From Mycolicibacterium stellerae (GTDB lineage: Bacteria; Actinomycetota; Actinomycetes; Mycobacteriales; Mycobacteriaceae), in the NCBI RefSeq assembly GCF_003719305.1, contig NZ_RARC01000014.1, forward strand, positions 92,585-156,584: 64,000 bases of DNA, in the 5' to 3' direction. Positions 57,868 to 64,000 of this stretch are shown here, in pieces. The first letter of the stretch is position 1. The number at the start of each line of letters is the position of its first letter. Below the pieces are notes generated by a model. It was not told where the DNA came from. It ran no database searches and worked only from the letters and a program-made list of their open reading frames with translations. Both the position numbers and the translations under genes were made by a program.

Positions 57868-59200
57868 CGAGGATCTCCGACCGGTCCGCCCGCACCAGGT
57901 ACCCCGCGCGGATCGTCGCGTCGAGGGACTCCGTGAAGCGTTCGAGGTATTCGCCCTTGCCGCCGGGATACAGCCGGTCGCGCGTCGCTTCGTCGAACGG
58001 CTCCCCCGAACCGAACAGGTGCGCCAGGACGTTGTCGCTCTCGGCGACCCCCGAAGTCCGGGCGATCGGCACGTCGACCCACGGCGTGCGAACGCCGCCC
58101 TTGGCGATCCCGTTCGCGTCCAGGAGCAGCGGCGGTGGATCCCCTTCGCCGATCTCGATGCGGGGCGCGCTCGGCGGCGCGGTGCCGGTGCGGACCCAGT
58201 TGTCGAGGCCGGCAATCGCCGCCTGCAGGACGTAATGATGCGCAGGGGCGAAGTTGATGTAGTAGCCCATGTCCTGACCCATCAGCATCTGGGTCGGGGC
58301 ATACGCCGCGGCGAGTTGGTCGATGGGCGCAGAACCGTTGTCGATGAAGCCGACCGCGATGGTGTAGGCGTCGGCGTGCGCGGTGCCCGGGATCTCCCAC
58401 GTCCGCAGCCGCTCGTTGTCGGGCTGCCTGGACCGGTAGTAGCCCGCCAGCACTGCACCGACGAGGTCGGTCTCGGTGATGACGTTCATCACCGGAACAC
58501 GCAGATCAGACCGGAACGGCGCGGGATCCGACGTGCCCTCTTGCAGAGACTCCAACGCGGACACACCGTCCAGCGGTGCCGCGACGCCGAAGCGGGAGTG
58601 GACCAGGAAGCCGTCGTACTCGCCCGCGATCCGGTCCACCGTATTGATGTACGTCGTCAGGAACATCGCCGACTGCGATTCCCCCACCGCGACAAAGCGT
58701 TCGGGCTCGAGCCGACCGAGGATATCGGCCTTCGCATCCCGCACCAGTTTGCCCGCCTGGCTGAAGATGTCGTAGGCGTATGCGTCACCGGGATGGTTGA
58801 GACTCGAATACCGTTGCGGATCTTGCTTTTTCAGCGACATGTCCATGCCGGTGATGGTTACCCCTCCGTCGACGCCGACCTTCTGCGCCGAGACCACCAC
58901 GTACGCATAACTCGCGCGGGCAATCTCGCGGTGCGCCATCATCCAGACGGCGGGCGTGTCGATCCCGCCGCTCACGTTGAGCCACTCGACGAGGACGGTG
59001 CCGTTGAATGCCGATTCGTCGATCGGCGTCAGCGCAACGATCCGGGTCGTGTACTCCGCCTCACCGGCGGCGCCTTCACCCGCATAGGGCGACGCTGTCC
59101 CGGAGATGAAGAACTCGCTCGCGGCGTAGCCGAGGTCAGCGAGGTGGTAGCCGCCGATGAGCAAATTGGGCTTGCCTGCGACAGGCGTGACGGTTGGCAT
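57845..59200 (-). CDS. Large alpha/beta hydrolase-domain protein
   Basis: 451-residue protein of the large alpha/beta-hydrolase-domain group (Abhydrolase_10-like). The nucleophile motif is VGESQSAMFLTTYINTV (GxSxS, about residue 160), with VLVEWLNVSGG forming the oxyanion strand and a His in PGTAHADAY as likely third triad member. No signal peptide is evident. The ATG at 59200 is preferred to a GTG at 59212. A perfect 21-bp duplication creates the stop codon, so an ancestral C-terminus may have been different. Substrate unknown; relatives are often annotated as esterases. Five bp inside the duplication separate it from intergenic DNA shared with the Ddn-like gene. Confidence 0.82.
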   Translation of the reverse strand: MPTVTPVAGKPNLLIGGYHLADLGYAASEFFISGTASPYAGEGAAGEAEYTTRIVALTPIDESAFNGTVLVEWLNVSGGIDTPAVWMMAHREIARASYAYVVVSAQKVGVDGGVTITGMDMSLKKQDPQRYSSLNHPGDAYAYDIFSQAGKLVRDAKADILGRLEPERFVAVGESQSAMFLTTYINTVDRIAGEYDGFLVHSRFGVAAPLDGVSALESLQEGTSDPAPFRSDLRVPVMNVITETDLVGAVLAGYYRSRQPDNERLRTWEIPGTAHADAYTIAVGFIDNGSAPIDQLAAAYAPTQMLMGQDMGYYINFAPAHHYVLQAAIAGLDNWVRTGTAPPSAPRIEIGEGDPPPLLLDANGIAKGGVRTPWVDVPIARTSGVAESDNVLAHLFGSGEPFDEATRDRLYPGGKGEYLERFTESLDATIRAGYLVRADRSEILELAAATY

Positions 59201-59236
59201 GAGACACGACACTAGTCATCAGGCGATACTGAGCCG

Positions 59237-59623
59237 ATGCCGGATCTGAACGTGCTGGGAACACCGATGGAGCCGTGCGGCACCGACCCGCTCACAGGCT
59301 TCTATCGCGACGGCTGCTGCTCTTCTGGACCCGAGGACGTCGGCCTGCACACCATCTGCGCGGTGATGACCGCCGAGTTCCTCGAACACCAGGGCCTGAT
59401 CGGCAACGACCTGTCGACGCCGCGTCCGGAATACCGCTTCCCCGGCCTGGTGCCCGGCGACCGCTGGTGCGTCACCGCCGCGAACTGGCTGAGGGCCTAC
59501 GAGGACGGCCGCGCCGCACCGGTGGTGATGGCGTCCACACACGAGCGCACCCTCGACGTGGTGCCGCTGGAGGCCCTCGCCGAGCACGCCGTGGACGTGC
59601 CGGACGACCCGAGCGACCTCTGA
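59237..59623 (+). CDS. DUF2237 family protein
   Basis: 128-residue protein matching the DUF2237 pattern: NVLGTPMEPCGTDPLTGFYRDG then CCSSGPEDVGLHTICAVMT, LSTPRPEYRFPGLVPGDRWC and a HERTLDVVPLEALAEHA C-terminus. Four Cys (two adjacent) are in positions conserved in the family. The family is widespread and without a known function; metal or substrate binding through the Cys/Asp residues is possible. Short divergent gap (36 bp) to the hydrolase gene. Confidence 0.88.
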   Translation: MPDLNVLGTPMEPCGTDPLTGFYRDGCCSSGPEDVGLHTICAVMTAEFLEHQGLIGNDLSTPRPEYRFPGLVPGDRWCVTAANWLRAYEDGRAAPVVMASTHERTLDVVPLEALAEHAVDVPDDPSDL

Positions 59624-59638
59624 GCGCGAGGTGGCGCG

Positions 59639-60973
59639 TCAGCGGCCTTGACCGCGGCCTGCCCGCTTCGCCTCGTACATCGCGCGGTCCGCGTCGCGCA
59701 GAATCGCCTCCGCGCTTCGGCCGTCGTCGCGCTCCACCTCGACGATGCCAACGCTCGCGCGGATCGACACGGACGTATCGACGATGGCGACGGGCGCCGC
59801 GAGCCGGGCCCGTAGCCGGCTCACCAGATGGTCGAGCTCAGCGCGGGTGGCATCGCCGTAGATGAGGAGTACGAACTCGTCGCCGCCGTGCCGCCCCACG
59901 ACATCCGTCAAACCGACGGCCTGACGCAAACGCGTCGCCGCTGCATTCAGCAGTTCGTCGCCTGCGTCGTGGCCCAGCGTGTCGTTGGTGGTCTTGAGGT
60001 CGTCGACGTCAATGAACAACACGGCACGCAACTGCCCGCAATCGGGGGACGCCAACGCCTCACTGATCTTGCGCAACACGAACGCGCGATTGGGCAGTCC
60101 CGTCAACGGATCGTGATTGGCTTGGTAGACAAGGCGATCGAAATCCTCACGCTCCGCGGTGATGTCGGAGAACGAGACCAGCACATCCGAATCGGGGTCG
60201 CCGGAATCGAGTAACCGCACGCCGGTGCGCAGCCACTTGCGCTCGCCGGTGGGCATGTCGACGCCGTACACCTGCCCGGAGCACTCGACCACCTTGCCTT
60301 CGAAGCGCACCCCTGGACGCAGTTGGGGCGCTACCGGGTTACCGCGCGCGTCGTAGACGGCCACCGCCGCGGCCTCCCTTGCGAAGTCACCGACAGTCGC
60401 ATCTGCCCCGAGGCCGTAGATCCGGATCGCCGCCGCATTGATGAGCTTGATTCGGCCGTCGAGCCGCACCACGATCACGCCTTCATCGAGCGACGCCAGG
60501 ATGGCGTCGAAGCGTCGCGTCGCCACGAGGGCGCCGCCGTCGCGCAGGACGATCTGGTGGGCCGGCTCGCCGCCCCATAGCGTCAGCACCGACACCGCCT
60601 CGACGGTCAGGATCGCTCCATCGCTACGCAGCAGCTGCGTTTCGTAGGGATCGGACGCCTCACCGATCTCCCGCAGCACGGCGTTGGCCGACCGCATCTG
60701 CGGTATCGCGTCCGGTGCGAGAACTCCAGTGATGTGACGTCCGATCAACTCGTCGCTAAACTGCGCGCCCATCCATTGCACCGCAATGGCATTCAGGTAG
60801 CGGAGGCGCTCGTTTGCCACCACCAGGATGGCGTCTGGGGCATGCTCTACCAATCGGCGGAACCACTCTCCGGTCATCCGGTGGTCGATCTGCTGGCTCT
60901 CCAGCCTTCCTCCCTGCGATAGCCGTTCTTGCGCACCCTGTGCGGAAACATTTGCTCGGATGCAGTTGAGCAT
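59639..60973 (-). CDS. PAS-GGDEF diguanylate cyclase
   Basis: About 444 residues with at least one, probably two, PAS-type sensor domains (first from WFRRLVEHAPDAILVVAN; second from FDAILASLDEGVIVVRLDG) followed by a GGDEF domain (about 285-444). The active-site motif GRHGGDEFVLLIYGD is intact and DPLTGLPNRAFVLRKI starts the domain. The inhibitory RxxD site before GGDEF is not kept (GLTD), so feedback by c-di-GMP is unlikely. It should make c-di-GMP in response to an unknown signal. No transmembrane segment was seen. The start is uncertain: ATG 60973 is used here, with ATG 60877 just before the first PAS domain as the alternative. Confidence 0.85.
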   Translation of the reverse strand: MLNCIRANVSAQGAQERLSQGGRLESQQIDHRMTGEWFRRLVEHAPDAILVVANERLRYLNAIAVQWMGAQFSDELIGRHITGVLAPDAIPQMRSANAVLREIGEASDPYETQLLRSDGAILTVEAVSVLTLWGGEPAHQIVLRDGGALVATRRFDAILASLDEGVIVVRLDGRIKLINAAAIRIYGLGADATVGDFAREAAAVAVYDARGNPVAPQLRPGVRFEGKVVECSGQVYGVDMPTGERKWLRTGVRLLDSGDPDSDVLVSFSDITAEREDFDRLVYQANHDPLTGLPNRAFVLRKISEALASPDCGQLRAVLFIDVDDLKTTNDTLGHDAGDELLNAAATRLRQAVGLTDVVGRHGGDEFVLLIYGDATRAELDHLVSRLRARLAAPVAIVDTSVSIRASVGIVEVERDDGRSAEAILRDADRAMYEAKRAGRGQGR

Positions 60974-61245
60974 AGGCCCGGAAGACGGTGTTGCACCCGG
61001 CTTTCGGCGGCGCATCCGTGACGCACGTCGGCAATGCGATTAGCTGGAATCCAGCGCAACCGCCGGCCTAGCCAGAATTGACGCTGCTGCAAGTTCTTTC
61101 TGTACCACTTCAGCAACGCGGCGCACGTTTGCGCGATCTACTGATTGCCGCGACGAGTCCACCAACCTGGGCCGCAGGTAGCACACGTCCTGCAGTCGTG
61201 GGAAGGCGTGGCAAAGATTCGCTGCAGCGCTCGCGGCCGCTGACC

Positions 61246-62022
61246 GTGCCTCAACCGCCTGGTTTTGGCGCCCGTTATCGTTGGGCCATCAGGGATTATC
61301 GGCGAATCGCCAACATGGTGGTGCTGACCACCATGAGTGCCACCCTGTTGCAGTGCCACCCTCCGGCCGCACCGCAGCAGGCAGAACCGACCTCGTCGCC
61401 CACCACGACGACACGGTCGCCGACCTTGCCACCTCCCCCGCCGACGAGCACGTCGCCGGCACCGATGCCTGCGGCCGTTCACCGGGTCACTGCGGCCGAA
61501 CTCGGCGCGACGTGGCGGCCCGGCTGCCCTGTCGGTCCGCAACTGCTGCGTCGGGTCGAGGTGGACTACGTCGGCTTTGACGGGCAGACGCACCGCGGCG
61601 AGCTCGTCGTGCACCAGGACGTGGTCGACGACATCATCGCGATCTTCTCCCAACTGCACCGAATGGGCTATCCGATCGCGAAGATGCAGGCGGTCGCCCG
61701 CTACCCCGGCGCCGAGGACGAGCTGTCGATGGAGGACAACAACACCTCGGCGTTCAACTGCCGGCTGCTGCCCTCCGGTCGCGCGTGGGCCCTGCATGCC
61801 TACGGCCGGGCGGTCGACATCAACCCGCTGATCAATCCGTTCATCGACAGCCGAGGCGACATCCAGCCGAAGACGGCCGGGCCGTACCTCGACCGCCGTC
61901 GCACCGACCCGGGAATCCTGCACGCGGGTGACCCTGCCGTGCGAGCCTTCACCGACCGCGGCTGGCGCTGGGGTGGCAACTGGCGAAACCCCAAGGACTA
62001 TCAACATTTCGAGCGCCGCTAG
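61246..62022 (+). CDS. Lipoprotein M15-type peptidase
   Basis: About 258 residues. The GTG at 61246 gives a basic n-region (RYRWAIRDYRR), a short hydrophobic core and a lipobox ATLLQC; the ATG at 61315 would leave the n-region without charge. A Thr/Pro/Ser spacer follows, then an M15 (VanY/D-Ala-D-Ala carboxypeptidase-type) domain: LHAYGRAVDINPLIN has the HxxGxAxD metal site and GNWRNPKDYQHFE the second His. It would cleave peptidoglycan stem peptides at the cell surface, anchored to the membrane. The catalytic His/Asp are all visible. Convergent with the PhoD-type gene 3 bp away. Confidence 0.82.
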   Translation: MPQPPGFGARYRWAIRDYRRIANMVVLTTMSATLLQCHPPAAPQQAEPTSSPTTTTRSPTLPPPPPTSTSPAPMPAAVHRVTAAELGATWRPGCPVGPQLLRRVEVDYVGFDGQTHRGELVVHQDVVDDIIAIFSQLHRMGYPIAKMQAVARYPGAEDELSMEDNNTSAFNCRLLPSGRAWALHAYGRAVDINPLINPFIDSRGDIQPKTAGPYLDRRRTDPGILHAGDPAVRAFTDRGWRWGGNWRNPKDYQHFERR

Positions 62023-62025
62023 CGC

Positions 62026-63567
62026 TCACATCGAATGCAATGCAGGCTCACCGTCGCCGACGACGAACGACGCCCCTGTGCGGACCGGCGCGCCGGGCCG
62101 GGAGACATAGGGCACCACCCTGAAGTCGGCTCGCAACTCGTCGGAGGCGACGCGCATCCGGACGTAACCGCGGCGGCCGTTGAAGTAGCGGATGTGCGGG
62201 TTCTCGGCGAGCACCGCAGACGTCTCGTCGCGCCCGTCGGAACCGTCGCCACCCGAGCTGATCGAAGTCGTCACCAATTCGGTCGCCACTACCGGTGACG
62301 ACGGGTCGTCGGCCTTCTCGTGCACCTCGGCCGCCCAGTGCGAATGGACGTCGCCGGTCAGAACGACGGCGTTGCGAACCGGTGAGTCGACGATGCCTGC
62401 GACGATCCGGTCGCGGTTCGCGGTGTAGCCGTCCCATGCGTCGGGGTTGACCCCGCGACCCTGGCCCGGCGTCAGGTCCACCTGCGAGAAGAACACCTGT
62501 TGCCCCAGCACATCCCACCGTGCTCGCGACTGCTGAAACCCGTTGAGCAGCCAGCGTTCCTGCTCGATACCGGTCAGTGTGCGAGCCGGATCGAGTCGCT
62601 CGGTGCAGTCGGTCCGGATCTCGTCGCCGCAGGCTTGGTCGTCGCGGTACTGGCGGGTGTCGAGCATGTGGATCGTGGCCAGGTCGCCCCAGTGCACGCG
62701 TCGATAGAGCCGCATGTCGATGCCGACGGGCATCGCAGACCGGCGCAGCGGCATGTTCTCGTAATAGGCCCGCAACGCTGCAGCCCGTCGATCCAGGAAC
62801 CCGGGCTGGGGTACCGACGGCGCGTCGCCCGCCCAGTTGTCGGCCACCTCGTGGTCGTCGAACACCACCAGCCACGGCGCGGCCGCGTGCGCCGCCTGCA
62901 GATCCGGGTCGGTCTTGTACTGGGCGTACCGCTGCCGGTAGTTGGCAAGCGTCACCGTTTCCGGCCCGACATGTCGACGCGGGCCGCCGCCGCCACCCGC
63001 CGCGTACTCGTACTGGTAGTCGCCAAGGTGCACAACAAGATCCGGGTGGTCGTCTGCTAGCCGGCGGTATGCGGTGAACCAACCCTGTTCATAGTTCGAA
63101 CACGACGCGAAACATATTGTCATCGGCGCCAGCGACCCCGGTGCCTGCGCGGTGCGTGTCCGACCCGTCGGCGAGACATGGCCTGCGGCGCGAAACCGAT
63201 AGAAATAGTGCGCGCCGGATCGCAGACCTGTCAGCTCGACGTGCACGCTGTGCGCCAACTCCGGTGCTGCCGTGGCAATTCCACGCTGGGCCACGCGGAT
63301 GAAGCGGTCGTCGGTGGCGACTTCCCATTCCACGTCGACGGCGCCAGCCGGCATGCCACCAAGGCCGTCGTCGGCCAATGGCGATGGTGCAAGCCGAGTC
63401 CAGATCACCACGCCGTCGGCCGTAGGCTCGCCCGACGCAACGCCAAGGGTGAACGGGTCGGCAAGGACCGGGCTGCGACGACGCTCGGTGGTGAATCCCG
63501 CGACGGGCAGCACCGCAAGGGCAATCGCGCCCTTGAGCACCGTGCGGCGGGTTGGCGACACAGACAC
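62026..63567 (-). CDS. phoD: PhoD-type alkaline phosphatase, Tat-secreted
   Basis: 513-residue PhoD-family phosphatase. The N-terminus TRRTVLKGAIALAVLPVAG is a twin-arginine signal peptide. An N-terminal beta domain (about 35-140) is followed by the metallophosphatase core: FASCSNYEQGWF, VHLGDYQYEY, VFDDHEVADNW and VLTGDVHSHW carry the metal ligands expected for a Ca/Fe enzyme. It would be exported folded through Tat and hydrolyse phosphate mono- or diesters outside the cell, usually induced under phosphate limitation. No Pho-box was identified in the 193-bp leader. Confidence 0.9.
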   Translation of the reverse strand: MSVSPTRRTVLKGAIALAVLPVAGFTTERRRSPVLADPFTLGVASGEPTADGVVIWTRLAPSPLADDGLGGMPAGAVDVEWEVATDDRFIRVAQRGIATAAPELAHSVHVELTGLRSGAHYFYRFRAAGHVSPTGRTRTAQAPGSLAPMTICFASCSNYEQGWFTAYRRLADDHPDLVVHLGDYQYEYAAGGGGGPRRHVGPETVTLANYRQRYAQYKTDPDLQAAHAAAPWLVVFDDHEVADNWAGDAPSVPQPGFLDRRAAALRAYYENMPLRRSAMPVGIDMRLYRRVHWGDLATIHMLDTRQYRDDQACGDEIRTDCTERLDPARTLTGIEQERWLLNGFQQSRARWDVLGQQVFFSQVDLTPGQGRGVNPDAWDGYTANRDRIVAGIVDSPVRNAVVLTGDVHSHWAAEVHEKADDPSSPVVATELVTTSISSGGDGSDGRDETSAVLAENPHIRYFNGRRGYVRMRVASDELRADFRVVPYVSRPGAPVRTGASFVVGDGEPALHSM

Positions 63568-63760
63568 GGCCGAGTGTCGTCAAGTCGCCTTTCGGGACAG
63601 TGACGGCCAGGGGTACGGTGCCCCGCCAGTTCGATGACGTTACGCAAACAGGCTTCCTACGTTGGCTTTCCGCGTCATCTACAGATCGACTCGAGCGCGA
63701 AAGACCACCTTTGTACGTGGTTTCCCTGCGTGTCGCCGTGCTCCCAGGTCGCTCGCGGTG

Positions 63761-64000
63761 CTAGCCGGTCGGGTACATCGGCTGCGGGTCGTGGAACCTG
63801 TTGATGATCGGGATGCGCTCGATGATCTTGTCGCGTAGCCGCGGCTCCGGCTGCACGGCGGGGACCTGCGGCTGCGGCGGAACATATGCCGGAGGGGGCG
63901 TGTAGGCAGGGGGCTGCGGCACATATGCGGGCGCGGGCGGCAGCGCGGCGGGCGGAGCGGCATCCGGAACCGCTGCCGGCGCCGGCGGGGCGGCCACCAT
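63761..64000 (-). CDS. Proline-rich protein, C-terminal part (runs off right edge)
   Basis: The frame is open to the window edge, so this is probably the last 79 residues of a longer protein. It is almost entirely Pro/Ala (APAYVPQPPAYTPPPAYVPP) and ends in a more ordered tail, RLRDKIIERIPIINRFHDPQ. Such tails occur in secreted or envelope proteins, but no family was recognised. The window's last three bases could be an ATG, which may be internal. Confidence 0.6.
   Translation of the reverse strand: MVAAPPAPAAVPDAAPPAALPPAPAYVPQPPAYTPPPAYVPPQPQVPAVQPEPRLRDKIIERIPIINRFHDPQPMYPTG

Noticed and set aside
1..64000. CRISPR arrays, tRNA/rRNA genes, insertion sequences or prophage
   Set aside because: No regularly spaced repeats, tRNA-like cloverleaf sequence, transposase/integrase or phage structural genes were recognised.

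Overview
The window looks like chromosome from a fast-growing mycobacterium (Mycolicibacterium-like). It is GC-rich, with many ATGA/GTGA stop-start overlaps and GTG starts. Its gene content includes a CYP125-type steroid oxidase beside an igr-like side-chain operon, a DesA3-type desaturase, a Ddn-type F420 enzyme, tandem membrane Ser/Thr kinases and small actinobacterial proteins. Genus is inferred from protein families recognised by eye; no search was run. I see no rRNA, tRNA, CRISPR array, insertion sequence or prophage.

Region 1 (1-7750, minus strand): one tightly packed catabolic operon with an FAD monooxygenase, FAH-family enzyme, GntR/FCD regulator, RidA-like protein, alpha/beta hydrolase, amidohydrolase and a ribose-type ABC importer (double ATPase plus a permease running off the left edge). 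The substrate is unknown; an aromatic or N-heterocyclic compound is plausible. A palindrome at 7781-7809 is a candidate operator.

Region 2 (7937-18778): a DeoR regulator divergent from a nine-gene sugar operon: GatZ-type aldolase subunit, AgaS-type isomerase/deaminase, BadF-type sugar kinase, EamA transporter, GH4 alpha-galactosidase-like enzyme and a complete lipoprotein-dependent ABC importer. It reads as import and catabolism of a galactose- or galactosamine-containing glycoside through tagatose phosphates, but the catalytic GatY partner and a tagatose-6-P kinase are absent.

Region 3 (18961-25934): a proline-iminopeptidase-like hydrolase, an MFS exporter, a BVMO-like monooxygenase overlapping an HSL esterase, a CYP125-type P450 and the 3' remnant of a short-chain dehydrogenase.

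Region 4 (25919-32264, minus): an igr-like operon with two acyl-CoA dehydrogenases, two MaoC-type hydratases, a thiolase-like Ltp protein, a DUF35 protein and a FadD17-like ligase. With the P450 it forms a plausible steroid side-chain degradation module.

Region 5 (32606-41367): purine catabolism from guanine to allantoin: NCS2 permease fused to an OHCU-decarboxylase-like domain, OHCU decarboxylase, HIU hydrolase, uricase, guanine deaminase and a two-gene xanthine dehydrogenase.

Region 6 (41309-53065): MFS-USP fusion, ThrE exporter, isochorismatase-like hydrolase, rhomboid-like protein, a probable APH-fold pseudokinase, small proteins, a desaturase, a carboxyethyl-ornithine-synthase-like enzyme, a GT4 glycosyltransferase, a DUF5994-like protein and a DEAD-box helicase that appears to start at ATT.

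Region 7 (53307-64000): two transmembrane Ser/Thr kinases (one with an extracellular amino-acid-binding-protein domain), a Ddn-like enzyme, a large alpha/beta hydrolase, DUF2237, a PAS-GGDEF protein, an M15 peptidase lipoprotein, a PhoD-type phosphatase and a proline-rich partial gene.

Non-coding signals include three copies of a sAGCGAAnnnTTCGCTs palindrome before two unrelated genes, three long imperfect inverted repeats between genes, and a 21-bp tandem duplication that forms a stop codon.
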